A stretch of DNA of 42,401 nucleotides from positions 1 through 42,401 of the forward strand of contig CANRKR010000012.1 of the NCBI GenBank assembly GCA_947631275.1, written 5' to 3'. This stretch comes from an uncultured Akkermansia sp. GTDB taxonomy: Bacteria > Verrucomicrobiota > Verrucomicrobiia > Verrucomicrobiales > Akkermansiaceae. Positions 33,006 through 40,312 of this stretch are shown here, one piece after another. A program made the position numbers and the translations under genes. Numbering within the stretch: the first letter of the stretch is position 1; the number at the start of each line of letters is the position of its first letter. The notes beneath the pieces were generated by a model. The model made no database searches. It saw only the letters and a list, made by a program, of their open reading frames with translations, and had not been told where the DNA came from.

Positions 33006-33033
33006 ATTATCCCTTTTTTCCTCGATGGGGCAA
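33006..33033 (-). promoter_or_regulatory. Promoter of sufT
   Basis: Read on the minus strand: TTGCCC (33033-33028), 16 bp, GATAAT (33011-33006), with ATG 32996 only 9 nt further on. Confidence 0.55.
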
Positions 33034-33099
33034 GCAATATATCATCCCCAATCTAAGAAAATTCACATCAACCGAAAGATGTTTTGCGTCTTAAAAAAC

Positions 33100-33128
33100 T
33101 TGCCCGAACGCTGTGGGACGCGTACAAT
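33100..33128 (+). promoter_or_regulatory. Promoter of aroB
   Basis: TTGCCC (33100-33105), 17 bp, TACAAT (33123-33128). ATG 33135 comes 6 nt after the -10 box, so the predicted transcript starts at the start codon. Confidence 0.65.
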
Positions 33129-33134
33129 GGGCGC

Positions 33135-34265
33135 ATGCCAACCGTTAGTCTCTCTCTGGGCAAGCATTCGTATGATGTGCACGTCAAAAATGGCGCGCTT
33201 GATGCTGTGGGATATTTGTCTGCGAGGGCTCGCTTGGAAGGGAAAGCTGCCCTTATCACGGATTCGAATGTTTACCCGCTTTACGGAGAACACGTCAAGC
33301 GCAGTCTGGAGGACGCTCATTACAGCGTAAGCGTGCACGTGGTACCGGCGGGCGAGGCAAGCAAAAACCTGCAACAGGTCGGCAAACTGGTGGAGGAAAT
33401 GATTCAGGCAGGACATGACCGCACGAGTTTCGTTGTGGCATTAGGGGGGGGCGTGGTCGGCGATTTGGCGGGCTTTGTGGCCTCAGTGTACTACCGAGGT
33501 ATACCCTTTGTTCAGGTGCCTACCAGTGTGATGGCTCAAGTAGACAGCTCCGTGGGAGGAAAGACCGCCGTAAACACAACAAGTGGGAAAAATCTCGTCG
33601 GATCTTTTCATCAGCCTGTTTTTGTGGCGGCAGATCCTATCACTCTGTTGAGCCTACCGGAGCGCGTGCTACGTGAAGGAATGGCTGAGATGGTAAAGCA
33701 CGCCGCCATCCGGCGTCCCAAGATGCTGGTAGAGCTGCGACACTTGGCGAATGAACTTCAATTGGGGCTCTCTCTCTCCAGTATTGAGAAGCTTCCGAAC
33801 CTGATCGCGGAAAATTTGGAAATCAAAGCCCGCATTGTGGAGGCGGATGAGCGAGAAACAACTGGCACGCGCTCTTTCCTCAATTTTGGTCACACTCTGG
33901 GTCACGGTATTGAAGCCAGTGTACCGTACGGCGTCCTGCTGCACGGGGAAGTGGTAAGTCTCGGCATCCGTGCGGCTCTCTTCCTTTCGCGCCGCCTGGA
34001 AGGGCTCAGTACACGAGAGGAAACAGAGATTCTCAACACTTTGGCAGCCCTGCAGCTGCCGCTTCAGCTCCCAGAGAATATTCATGCAGAAGATGTGCTG
34101 CGTCATGCCTCCCTTGATAAAAAGTTTTTTGGGGGACGAATCCGCTATGTATTGCTCAGGAAACTGGGCGATCCGGTACTTTCCACTGCCGTAAGCGAAC
34201 AAGATTTACAAGATGCCATCGCCCATCTGACAACCCCTGTACGTTTGCGCAAATCCCGCGCCTGA
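33135..34265 (+). CDS. aroB: 3-dehydroquinate synthase
   Basis: A 376-aa NAD- and metal-dependent enzyme converting DAHP to 3-dehydroquinate, step two of the shikimate pathway. The NAD-binding glycine motif VVALGGGVVGDLAGFVAS is near residue 97. The substrate segment VPTSVMAQVDSSVGGKTAVN follows. The metal ligands are in MAEMVKHAAI (Glu), NFGHTLGHGIE (His) and LLHGEVVSLG (His). Length is typical. ATG 33135 fits both homology (VSLSLGKHSYDV) and the promoter 6 nt upstream. An M29 aminopeptidase follows after 28 nt and is probably co-transcribed. Confidence 0.95.
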   Translation: MPTVSLSLGKHSYDVHVKNGALDAVGYLSARARLEGKAALITDSNVYPLYGEHVKRSLEDAHYSVSVHVVPAGEASKNLQQVGKLVEEMIQAGHDRTSFVVALGGGVVGDLAGFVASVYYRGIPFVQVPTSVMAQVDSSVGGKTAVNTTSGKNLVGSFHQPVFVAADPITLLSLPERVLREGMAEMVKHAAIRRPKMLVELRHLANELQLGLSLSSIEKLPNLIAENLEIKARIVEADERETTGTRSFLNFGHTLGHGIEASVPYGVLLHGEVVSLGIRAALFLSRRLEGLSTREETEILNTLAALQLPLQLPENIHAEDVLRHASLDKKFFGGRIRYVLLRKLGDPVLSTAVSEQDLQDAIAHLTTPVRLRKSRA

Positions 34266-34293
34266 AACCCTGCCTTTCAACAGAAGAAGAACT

Positions 34294-35400
34294 ATGACTG
34301 ATCCTCGTATAACCCAACTTGCCCACGCGCTCATCCACCACTCCTGCCGCTTGCAACCTGGAGAAAATATCCTTCTTGAACTCACCGACACCCCGGAAGA
34401 AGTCGGCATTGAACTCATTCGTGCCGTACGCGCCGCCGGCGGCGTGCCGCACATTAGCCTGCGTCGAAGTCGCATCACTGCCGAGATGTTCTCCGGCGCT
34501 ACAGAACCCCAATACAGTCTCATCGCTGAGCTTGAGCTAGCGCAGATGCAGAAAATGCAAGCCTACATCGCCGTGCGCGGCAGCGACAACAGTTTTGAAA
34601 ATTCTGCCGTATCCGCTGATGCCATGCGCCTCACCCAGCACTTTATGCGTCCTGTGCACTCCCATCGCGTCTGCCACACCAAATGGTGCGTGCTACGCTG
34701 GCCCTCGCCCTCTATGGCTCAAGCTGCCGGTATGAGTACGCAAGCCTTCGAAGATTTTTATTTCCGCTGCTGCCTTGCAGATTACGACGAATTGAAAATC
34801 GGCATGGACAAGCTTGCAAAGCGCATGATGCGCACCGATCGCGTGCACATCCTGGGTCCGGGAACAGACCTCTCTTTTTCCATCAAAGGTCTGCCCGCCA
34901 TTCCCTGTGCCGGCGAAATGAATATTCCGGACGGCGAGGTCTTCACAGCCCCCGTGCGCGATTCGGTTTTCGGCACCGTCTCTTACACGGCTCCCAGTCT
35001 TTACCAGGGCATCCCCTTTGACGGCGTGAAACTGCGCTTCGAACACGGCAAAATTGTGGAGGCTCACTGCAACGGTAATGAGGATGCTCTCAACAAAATC
35101 CTCGACTCCGATGAAGGAGCCCGCTACATCGGCGAGTTTGCCCTCGGCGTAAATCCCGAGGTACTCTTCCCCATGCGCGATATTCTCTTCGACGAAAAGA
35201 TTGCCGGCTCCTTCCACTTCACCCCCGGCAACGCCTACGAAAACTGCGACAACGGCAACCGATCCCAAGTCCACTGGGATCTCGTCTGTATCCAACGCCT
35301 CGACTACGGAGGCGGAGAAATCTATTTCGACAATGAACTCATTCGCAAGGACGGTCGTTTCCTCGACCCTGACCTCGCGATGCTCAATCCCAATAGTTAA
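34294..35400 (+). CDS. M29-family metallo-aminopeptidase
   Basis: A 368-aa cytoplasmic aminopeptidase of the AmpS/AmpT (thermophilic aminopeptidase) family, which removes N-terminal residues using two divalent metals. Hallmarks near the C-terminal half are AGEMNIPDGEVFTAPV (first Glu ligand), YIGEFALGVNP (second Glu), GSFHFTPGNAYE (His and Tyr), and SQVHWDLV with the HxD pair. These match the family's metal and catalytic residues in order and spacing. An ATG at 34294 behind a weak purine stretch (AGAAGAAGAA) follows aroB by 28 nt. The biological substrate is general peptide turnover. Confidence 0.9.
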   Translation: MTDPRITQLAHALIHHSCRLQPGENILLELTDTPEEVGIELIRAVRAAGGVPHISLRRSRITAEMFSGATEPQYSLIAELELAQMQKMQAYIAVRGSDNSFENSAVSADAMRLTQHFMRPVHSHRVCHTKWCVLRWPSPSMAQAAGMSTQAFEDFYFRCCLADYDELKIGMDKLAKRMMRTDRVHILGPGTDLSFSIKGLPAIPCAGEMNIPDGEVFTAPVRDSVFGTVSYTAPSLYQGIPFDGVKLRFEHGKIVEAHCNGNEDALNKILDSDEGARYIGEFALGVNPEVLFPMRDILFDEKIAGSFHFTPGNAYENCDNGNRSQVHWDLVCIQRLDYGGGEIYFDNELIRKDGRFLDPDLAMLNPNS

Positions 35401-35432
35401 TTCTGCCACCCTTAGCTTGACCCATCCCCGCA

Positions 35433-35537
35433 TTACGGCATCAGGAGATATTGTTCCGAAAAGTCGTCTGCCTTGATCTTCTTCTTCCCTCCCGCAGGAT
35501 GGACGAAGTTCACCTTGCAAAAATTAGTAAAGATAAC
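35433..35537 (-). pseudogene. Possible remnant of a gene's 3' end
   Basis: On the minus strand a 34-codon open stretch ends in TAA at 35435-35433 and reads VNFVHPAGGKKKIKADDFSE followed by QYLLMP. The composition looks like genuine protein and differs from the surrounding AT-rich DNA, but a stop lies just upstream (35540-35538) and no start or body is present. A GTG at 35513 would give only 26 residues. Confidence 0.25.
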
Positions 35538-35549
35538 TTAAATTTTCTC

Positions 35550-35578
35550 TTGACAAGTGCGTGTAAAATAATTAAGTT
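35550..35578 (+). promoter_or_regulatory. Promoter of the membrane-protein/gatCA/thiD operon
   Basis: TTGACA (35550-35555), 17 bp, TAAGTT (35573-35578). The -10 box is only moderate. The next gene starts 25 nt downstream. Confidence 0.5.
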
Positions 35579-35603
35579 TGCCTAAAGATTCAAGCAAACA
35601 GGT

Positions 35604-36245
35604 ATGCCGGTCGGAGAAAAGAGAGCTGATAGTCATTATCGGCAGATGGAGCTTAACCCGCAGACAGCCGACGGAGAGGCGCATTCCCCTGAGCGCGTGA
35701 GGATGCGCGTAGAGCAGGCGCGACAGCAAGCGGAATTCTACGAACAGCAACGCGTTCTATTGGAAACTCAGCGAAAGGAACTGGAGCTGAGCAACAATCA
35801 GAAAGCGCTCTTTAATGCGAATCTGGACGAAGTGGGGATGAGACTGCACAATGCAGTTCGGCGTTTGGAGCAGGAACTGGAATCCATGGACCGCGAACAG
35901 CGGGAGGTGGAAAGTGTGAACGAGTGCTTCAAACGTCACTTGCAGATCCTCTCTGCTCTCCAGCCACAGAATTGGAGCACGGAGGGATTTCAGAGTCGAC
36001 TACGCGAAGCTCTTGCTAAGTTGGATCGTGCGGAAAATGACTTTGATGAAGCCTACAACATGGGGCGCCGTTTTCGGCACACGGATGTGTTTCTCAATAA
36101 ACCCGGGGAAGAGAAGACTCCCGGACGGATGCTGCAAGATCTGAGAGACATGCTACTCAAGGGTCTTGCTTTTCATCTTCCTCTGTTCCTCCTGTTACTC
36201 ATCACCTGGTTGATTTTCCTCTGGGTGACGAGTGTTCCCTCATGA
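35604..36245 (+). CDS. Coiled-coil protein with a C-terminal transmembrane anchor, unknown
   Basis: A 213-aa protein. Residues about 25-110 form a long, charged coiled coil (SPERVRMRVEQARQQAEFYE, RRLEQELESMDREQREVESV). A second helical part follows (LREALAKLDRAENDFDEAYN). One strongly hydrophobic helix near the C-terminus (LAFHLPLFLLLLITWLIFLW) makes it a tail-anchored inner-membrane protein. No enzyme motif is seen. It heads a run that continues with another small tail-anchored protein and then gatC, gatA and thiD, all on one strand with short gaps. Its role is unknown; the shared topology with the next gene suggests the two interact. Confidence 0.72.
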   Translation: MPVGEKRADSHYRQMELNPQTADGEAHSPERVRMRVEQARQQAEFYEQQRVLLETQRKELELSNNQKALFNANLDEVGMRLHNAVRRLEQELESMDREQREVESVNECFKRHLQILSALQPQNWSTEGFQSRLREALAKLDRAENDFDEAYNMGRRFRHTDVFLNKPGEEKTPGRMLQDLRDMLLKGLAFHLPLFLLLLITWLIFLWVTSVPS

Positions 36246-36283
36246 AAAGGCTTCAGTTCCCCTTCCAATAAGCGATAGCGAGC

Positions 36284-36601
36284 ATGACCCGAATGACACG
36301 ACAGAAAGAATTCGAACTACAAGCTGCCCAGGTGCGACAAAGCTGGGAACGAGAGCGCACTACACGTCGCCGTATGATGCAAGCGTATTACAGCGGGTGC
36401 GAGCATGCCTCCAACACGCTCTCTCCTCAGGAAGATGTCGTGGAGAAACGCCGCACGAAGCACGTGGTACTTTCCGAGGCGCGTCCTCTTTCAACAAGGA
36501 CTCTTCTGATGGAGAATATTCTGCTCCTCATCGTTCTGGGGTTATCCATTTTCGGACTGTACATGCTGAGCATCTATCTGATGAATCAGAGCGGCTATTG
36601 A
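36284..36601 (+). CDS. Small tail-anchored membrane protein, unknown
   Basis: A 105-aa protein with a basic helical N-terminus (MTRMTRQKEFELQAAQVRQS followed by WERERTTRRRM) and one C-terminal transmembrane helix (ENILLLIVLGLSIFGLYMLSIYLM). A longer frame (36232-36618) overlaps it but lacks structure and is rejected. The topology mirrors the preceding gene, 38 nt upstream. gatC begins 21 nt downstream. No family is recognised. Confidence 0.65.
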   Translation: MTRMTRQKEFELQAAQVRQSWERERTTRRRMMQAYYSGCEHASNTLSPQEDVVEKRRTKHVVLSEARPLSTRTLLMENILLLIVLGLSIFGLYMLSIYLMNQSGY

Positions 36602-36622
36602 ACCCTGACAACAATTGACGCA

Positions 36623-36925
36623 ATGCAGAATACCTCCCCCGCTATTGATGTGGCGTACATAGCGCAGTTGGCAAAAATTGAACTCACGAACGAGGAGCAG
36701 TCGCGACTGACCCGCGATCTTGAACAGATTTTAAACTACGTGCAGCAGTTGGGGAAATGGGATACTCAGCATGTTGAACCTATGTACCATCCGATCCCGA
36801 TATTTGATGCTCTTCGCCCCGATGTACCCGGAAAAAGCTTGCCTCTCAACGCAACCTTGTGCAACGCCCCGCAACAGGAGGATGACCAATTCCGCGTGCC
36901 GAAAGTAGTAGAATCTGCACATTGA
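36623..36925 (+). CDS. gatC: Asp/Glu-tRNA amidotransferase subunit C
   Basis: A 100-aa small subunit of GatCAB, which converts Glu-tRNA(Gln) and/or Asp-tRNA(Asn) to the amide forms. It wraps around and stabilises GatA. The usual pattern is visible: IDVAYIAQLAKIELTNEEQSR (8-28), LEQILNYVQQLGKWDT, the HVEPMYHP motif (51-58), LRPDVPGKSL and the C-terminal FRVPKVVE. The length is normal. gatA follows after 31 nt; gatB is not in the window. Confidence 0.94.
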   Translation: MQNTSPAIDVAYIAQLAKIELTNEEQSRLTRDLEQILNYVQQLGKWDTQHVEPMYHPIPIFDALRPDVPGKSLPLNATLCNAPQQEDDQFRVPKVVESAH

Positions 36926-36956
36926 TTTTCTCACCCAACTTTCTGTTCAGAAGATC

Positions 36957-38372
36957 ATGATGTCGCCTGAGACAAGCCTGAACGTCCTGCAAAATGCTCT
37001 TCGTAGTGGAAAAATCTCTCCATCTGAAGTTGTGGAGTATTACGCTGCGCGCATGGATGAGCTTAATCCTCGACTCAATGCACTGCTCTCATACGACAAG
37101 GAAGCCGCTCTTGCCGCTGCCGCGAAAGCGGATGTCAGCCTCCCCCTGGGTGGTCTCCCGATTGCCATCAAGGATAACATATGCCGTCAAGGGATTACCA
37201 CGAGCTGCGCTTCGCGAATGCTGGAAAACTTCCGCTCACCATACAACGCCACAGCTGTCGAGAAACTCCTTGCGGCAGGAGCCATTCCTTTCGGTCGCGC
37301 CAACATGGATGAGTTTGCTATGGGATCTTCCGGCGAAAACTCCGCTTATGGCTCCACTCAAAACCCTGCCGATCCACAGCGCGTCCCCGGTGGTTCCTCC
37401 AGCGGCTCGGCTGCTGCTGTTGCTGCCGGACTAATTCCTGCCGCCCTTGGCTCTGATACAGGCGGATCGGTGCGCCAACCCGCCTCCCACTGCGGCGTCG
37501 TTGGTTTCAAACCAACCTACGGACGTATCTCTCGTTACGGCTTGGTTGCCTTTGCTTCCTCTCTCGACCAGATCGGCACGCTCACACACTGCGTGGAAGA
37601 TGCCGCACTGCTGCTGGGTACCCTTTGTGGGCATGATGAGAAAGATTCTACCAGCTCGCGCGAACCCGTCCCGGATTTCATGAGCGGGCTGCACGACGGC
37701 ATCAAGGGCATGCGCATTGGACTTCCGCGCGAGTACACCGGTGGAGGCAATACTGAATCAGTAAGTTCTGCCCTTCAGGATGCTGTGCAAGCTCTGCAAA
37801 ACGCCGGGGCAGAAATCTGCGAAATCTCGCTTCCTCACGCAGAGGCTGCCGTGGCTTCCTACTATATTATCGCTTGCGCTGAGACCTCTTCCAACCTCGC
37901 ACGCTACGACGGAATCCGCTACGGTCACCGCAGTGATGCAGCCCTAGACCCAGATACTCTTTTCAGCCTTTCTCGAGCCGAAGGCTTCGGGGAGGAAGTA
38001 AAGCGCCGCATCATCCTTGGCACCTACGTACTCTCCGGGGGCTACTGCGATGCTTACTACGCCCGTGCACAAAAAGCCCGCGCTCTCGTTGCGCAGGATT
38101 TTGCTAAAGCATTCACCGAGCTTGGAGTGCAGCTTATTCTGGGACCCGTGGCACCCACCCCCGCGCCCAGGCTGCATGAAGAAGATATGACCCCGTTGCA
38201 AACCTATCTCGCAGATATTTACACGGTGCCGGCAAATCTTGCCGGATTGCCCGCCATCTCTGTTCCCACGCCACAAAGTGGTCTCCCCGTAGGCGTACAG
38301 CTGCTTGCTCCGCACTTTGAGGAAGCTCGTCTCCTGCGCGCCGCCATCACTCTGGAACAGTCGTGGAAATGA
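36957..38372 (+). CDS. gatA: Asp/Glu-tRNA amidotransferase subunit A
   Basis: A 471-aa amidase-signature enzyme that hydrolyses glutamine and channels ammonia to GatB for tRNA-dependent amide synthesis. The Ser-cisSer-Lys triad is visible: Lys in LPIAIKDNI near residue 71, the cis-Ser in VPGGSSSGSAAAVAAGL near residue 146, and the nucleophile Ser in GSDTGGSVRQPAS near residue 170. Further family marks are FKPTYGRISRYGLVAFASSLDQIG and the late NLAGLPAISVP. Two ATGs (36957, 36960) are possible starts. Its TGA overlaps the thiD ATG. An organism with GatCAB usually lacks GlnRS and/or AsnRS. Confidence 0.95.
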   Translation: MMSPETSLNVLQNALRSGKISPSEVVEYYAARMDELNPRLNALLSYDKEAALAAAAKADVSLPLGGLPIAIKDNICRQGITTSCASRMLENFRSPYNATAVEKLLAAGAIPFGRANMDEFAMGSSGENSAYGSTQNPADPQRVPGGSSSGSAAAVAAGLIPAALGSDTGGSVRQPASHCGVVGFKPTYGRISRYGLVAFASSLDQIGTLTHCVEDAALLLGTLCGHDEKDSTSSREPVPDFMSGLHDGIKGMRIGLPREYTGGGNTESVSSALQDAVQALQNAGAEICEISLPHAEAAVASYYIIACAETSSNLARYDGIRYGHRSDAALDPDTLFSLSRAEGFGEEVKRRIILGTYVLSGGYCDAYYARAQKARALVAQDFAKAFTELGVQLILGPVAPTPAPRLHEEDMTPLQTYLADIYTVPANLAGLPAISVPTPQSGLPVGVQLLAPHFEEARLLRAAITLEQSWK

Positions 38373-39151
38373 CCCCCGTTTTCCTCTCTATCGCCGGCTC
38401 CGATTCCTCGGCTGGGGCAGGTCTTCAGGCCGATCTCAAGACCGGCTTTGCCCTTGGTTGCTATCCTCTTACTGCTGTCACTTGTGTGGTGAGTGAAGTA
38501 CCGGGGCATGTAGCGGACATAGTCCCCCTCCCTCCGAAAATTGTCGCGAGTCAAATTCGGGAGTGCCTGCGCACTTTCCCCGTAGCAGCCGTCAAAACCG
38601 GTATGCTCTACAGCACCGAAATTCTCCAGGCAGCTGTCGACGAGCTCCCGCAAGGTCTCCCCCTCGTGGTGGATCCCGTTATGATCGCCACGGCAGGAGA
38701 ACCCCTCATGCTTGCCTCTACCCTGCAAGCGTACGAGTCAAGCCTCTTCCCTCGCGCCACTCTCATCACTCCTAACCTCGACGAACTTGCCGCCCTCTGC
38801 CGACGCGACGAAACTCCGGACACCGTCGATGAGCTGGCTTCCGCTGCCGTTGAACTCTCTCGTGCTTACGGCTGCGCCATCCTCGCCAAAGGAGGCCATC
38901 TCGCCGACGAAACCTGCACCGATTTACTCGTTCTCCCGGACGGTTCCGTGACTCCCTTCTCCCACGCCCGCACCACCGGCATCTCCACCCATGGCACTGG
39001 TTGCACCCTCTCCTCCGCCATCACCGCTTTTCTTGCCAAGGGAGCAGCCCTTACTGAAGCCGTCGAATCCGCTCTCGCCTACACATCGCGCGCCATCGCC
39101 TCCTCTCACCGCTGGGAGCGTGACCTCTTTGCCCTCAACCACGGTAGGTAA
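38369..39151 (+). CDS. thiD: Hydroxymethylpyrimidine/phosphomethylpyrimidine kinase
   Basis: A 260-aa ribokinase-like enzyme phosphorylating HMP and HMP-P for thiamine synthesis or salvage. Signatures are SIAGSDSSAGAGLQADLKTG (residues 8-27), VKTGMLYS, VVDPVMIATAGEPL, TPNLDEL and the anion-hole motif STHGTGCTLSSAI with the catalytic cysteine. ATG 38369 overlaps the gatA stop (ATGA), so the two are translationally coupled. No TPP riboswitch, thiE or thiM lies nearby. Confidence 0.92.
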   Translation: MTPVFLSIAGSDSSAGAGLQADLKTGFALGCYPLTAVTCVVSEVPGHVADIVPLPPKIVASQIRECLRTFPVAAVKTGMLYSTEILQAAVDELPQGLPLVVDPVMIATAGEPLMLASTLQAYESSLFPRATLITPNLDELAALCRRDETPDTVDELASAAVELSRAYGCAILAKGGHLADETCTDLLVLPDGSVTPFSHARTTGISTHGTGCTLSSAITAFLAKGAALTEAVESALAYTSRAIASSHRWERDLFALNHGR

Positions 39152-39193
39152 CCAAGGCAAACATTTTTTTTGGAGGGAGGGAGGACGTTTACC

Positions 39194-40306
39194 TTGATTT
39201 ATTTTCGCACTGCTTGCTTTTTGCGCAGTGTAGTGTACAATGACAGCTCCTTGAAGCCTACTGATTACAACGAACGCCCCTTCATCCTCTTTTGGGAGGT
39301 GACTCGTGCCTGCGCACTGGCATGCCGCCATTGCCGCGCAGAAGCGCAGAAAAAACCTGCTCCGGATGAATTGACGCATGCGGAAGCCATGAAGCTGGCC
39401 GACCAAATCACGCAGTTGCATCCGCAAATGCTCGTTCTCACCGGTGGTGACCCCGTGATGCGCGAAGATTTGTTGGATATCGTTCGACGCACGGCCGGTT
39501 CCGGCTTGCGTGTGGCGCTGAGTCCGGCGGCGACTCCCCTGCTGCTGCGGACGAATTGGGAAGAACTGCGCACTGCGGGCGTCAGCAGTCTGAGCCTGAG
39601 TCTGGACGGCGCCACGGCGGAAACGCATGACCGCTTTCGCGGCGTGCCTCACACCTTTGACCGCACCCTGGAAGCCGCTCGGCGCGCCAAGGAGGCAGGT
39701 CTCATGCTGCAGGTGAACACCACCCTTTCCAGGAGCACCATCCGAGAGCTACCCCTCTTTGAGACACTCATACAGCGCATCCTCCCGGATGTCTGGAGCC
39801 TCTTCGTCCTCGTACCCACGGGACGCGCTACGATGGAGGAGCTCCCTACCGCCGAACAGCTAGAAACTGTCTGGCAGCGCGTGCTTGAACTCCGCAAAGG
39901 AAACCTCCCCTTCGTCATCAAAACCACGGAGGGACACCACTTCCGACGCGCTTTGCTGCAAGCAGCGACAGAAGGCAAGGCTTCTGCGCCGCGCCACCTC
40001 ATCCCTACGCGCGACGGAAAGGGCGTTTTCTTCATCTCCCACACCGGAGAAATGCAACCCAGTGGCTTCCTGCAGATCAGCCTCGGCAATGTGCGGCACG
40101 AGGATCTCATCAAAACCTATCGCGAGCATCCAATAATGCAAAAGCTGCGTGACGATGATGCACTCGGCGGTAAGTGCGGTCGCTGTGAGTTCCGTCACGT
40201 CTGCGGCGGTTCCCGTGCGAGGGCTTACGAGATGACCGGCGATATGTTCGCTGCGGAGCCTCTCTGCTGCTACACCCCAATCGCTATGCGCACCCCATCT
40301 TCCTGA
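39194..40306 (+). CDS. ahbD: Radical SAM/SPASM protein, AhbD-like (heme synthase of the siroheme pathway)
   Basis: About 370 aa. The radical-SAM 4Fe-4S site is CALACRHC (cysteine codons at 39311, 39323 and 39332), and the SAM-binding segment is LVLTGGDPVMREDL. The C-terminal SPASM-like part has CGRCEFRHVCGGSRARAYEM and a late Cys-Cys. The core FWEVTRAC, the HTGEMQPSGFLQISLGNVR segment and pairing with an ahbC-like gene 6 nt downstream favour AhbD, which turns Fe-coproporphyrin III into heme b by oxidative decarboxylation. Related rSAM/SPASM subfamilies (TIGR04053 type) are not excluded. The start is unclear: TTG 39194 follows a GGAGGGAGG run, TTG 39251 follows a TACAAT box, and GTG 39233 is also in frame. 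Confidence 0.72.
   Translation: MIYFRTACFLRSVVYNDSSLKPTDYNERPFILFWEVTRACALACRHCRAEAQKKPAPDELTHAEAMKLADQITQLHPQMLVLTGGDPVMREDLLDIVRRTAGSGLRVALSPAATPLLLRTNWEELRTAGVSSLSLSLDGATAETHDRFRGVPHTFDRTLEAARRAKEAGLMLQVNTTLSRSTIRELPLFETLIQRILPDVWSLFVLVPTGRATMEELPTAEQLETVWQRVLELRKGNLPFVIKTTEGHHFRRALLQAATEGKASAPRHLIPTRDGKGVFFISHTGEMQPSGFLQISLGNVRHEDLIKTYREHPIMQKLRDDDALGGKCGRCEFRHVCGGSRARAYEMTGDMFAAEPLCCYTPIAMRTPSS
39214..39241 (+). promoter_or_regulatory. Candidate internal promoter at the ahbD start
   Basis: TTGCTT (39214-39219), 16 bp, TACAAT (39236-39241). If used, the mRNA would begin about 3 nt before an in-frame TTG at 39251, which would then be the start codon. Confidence 0.4.
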
Positions 40307-40312
40307 GCACCT

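Noticed and set aside
36232..36618. A 128-codon frame overlapping the small tail-anchored gene
   Set aside because: It lacks hydrophobic structure, while the 36284 frame has a clear membrane helix and fits the operon spacing.
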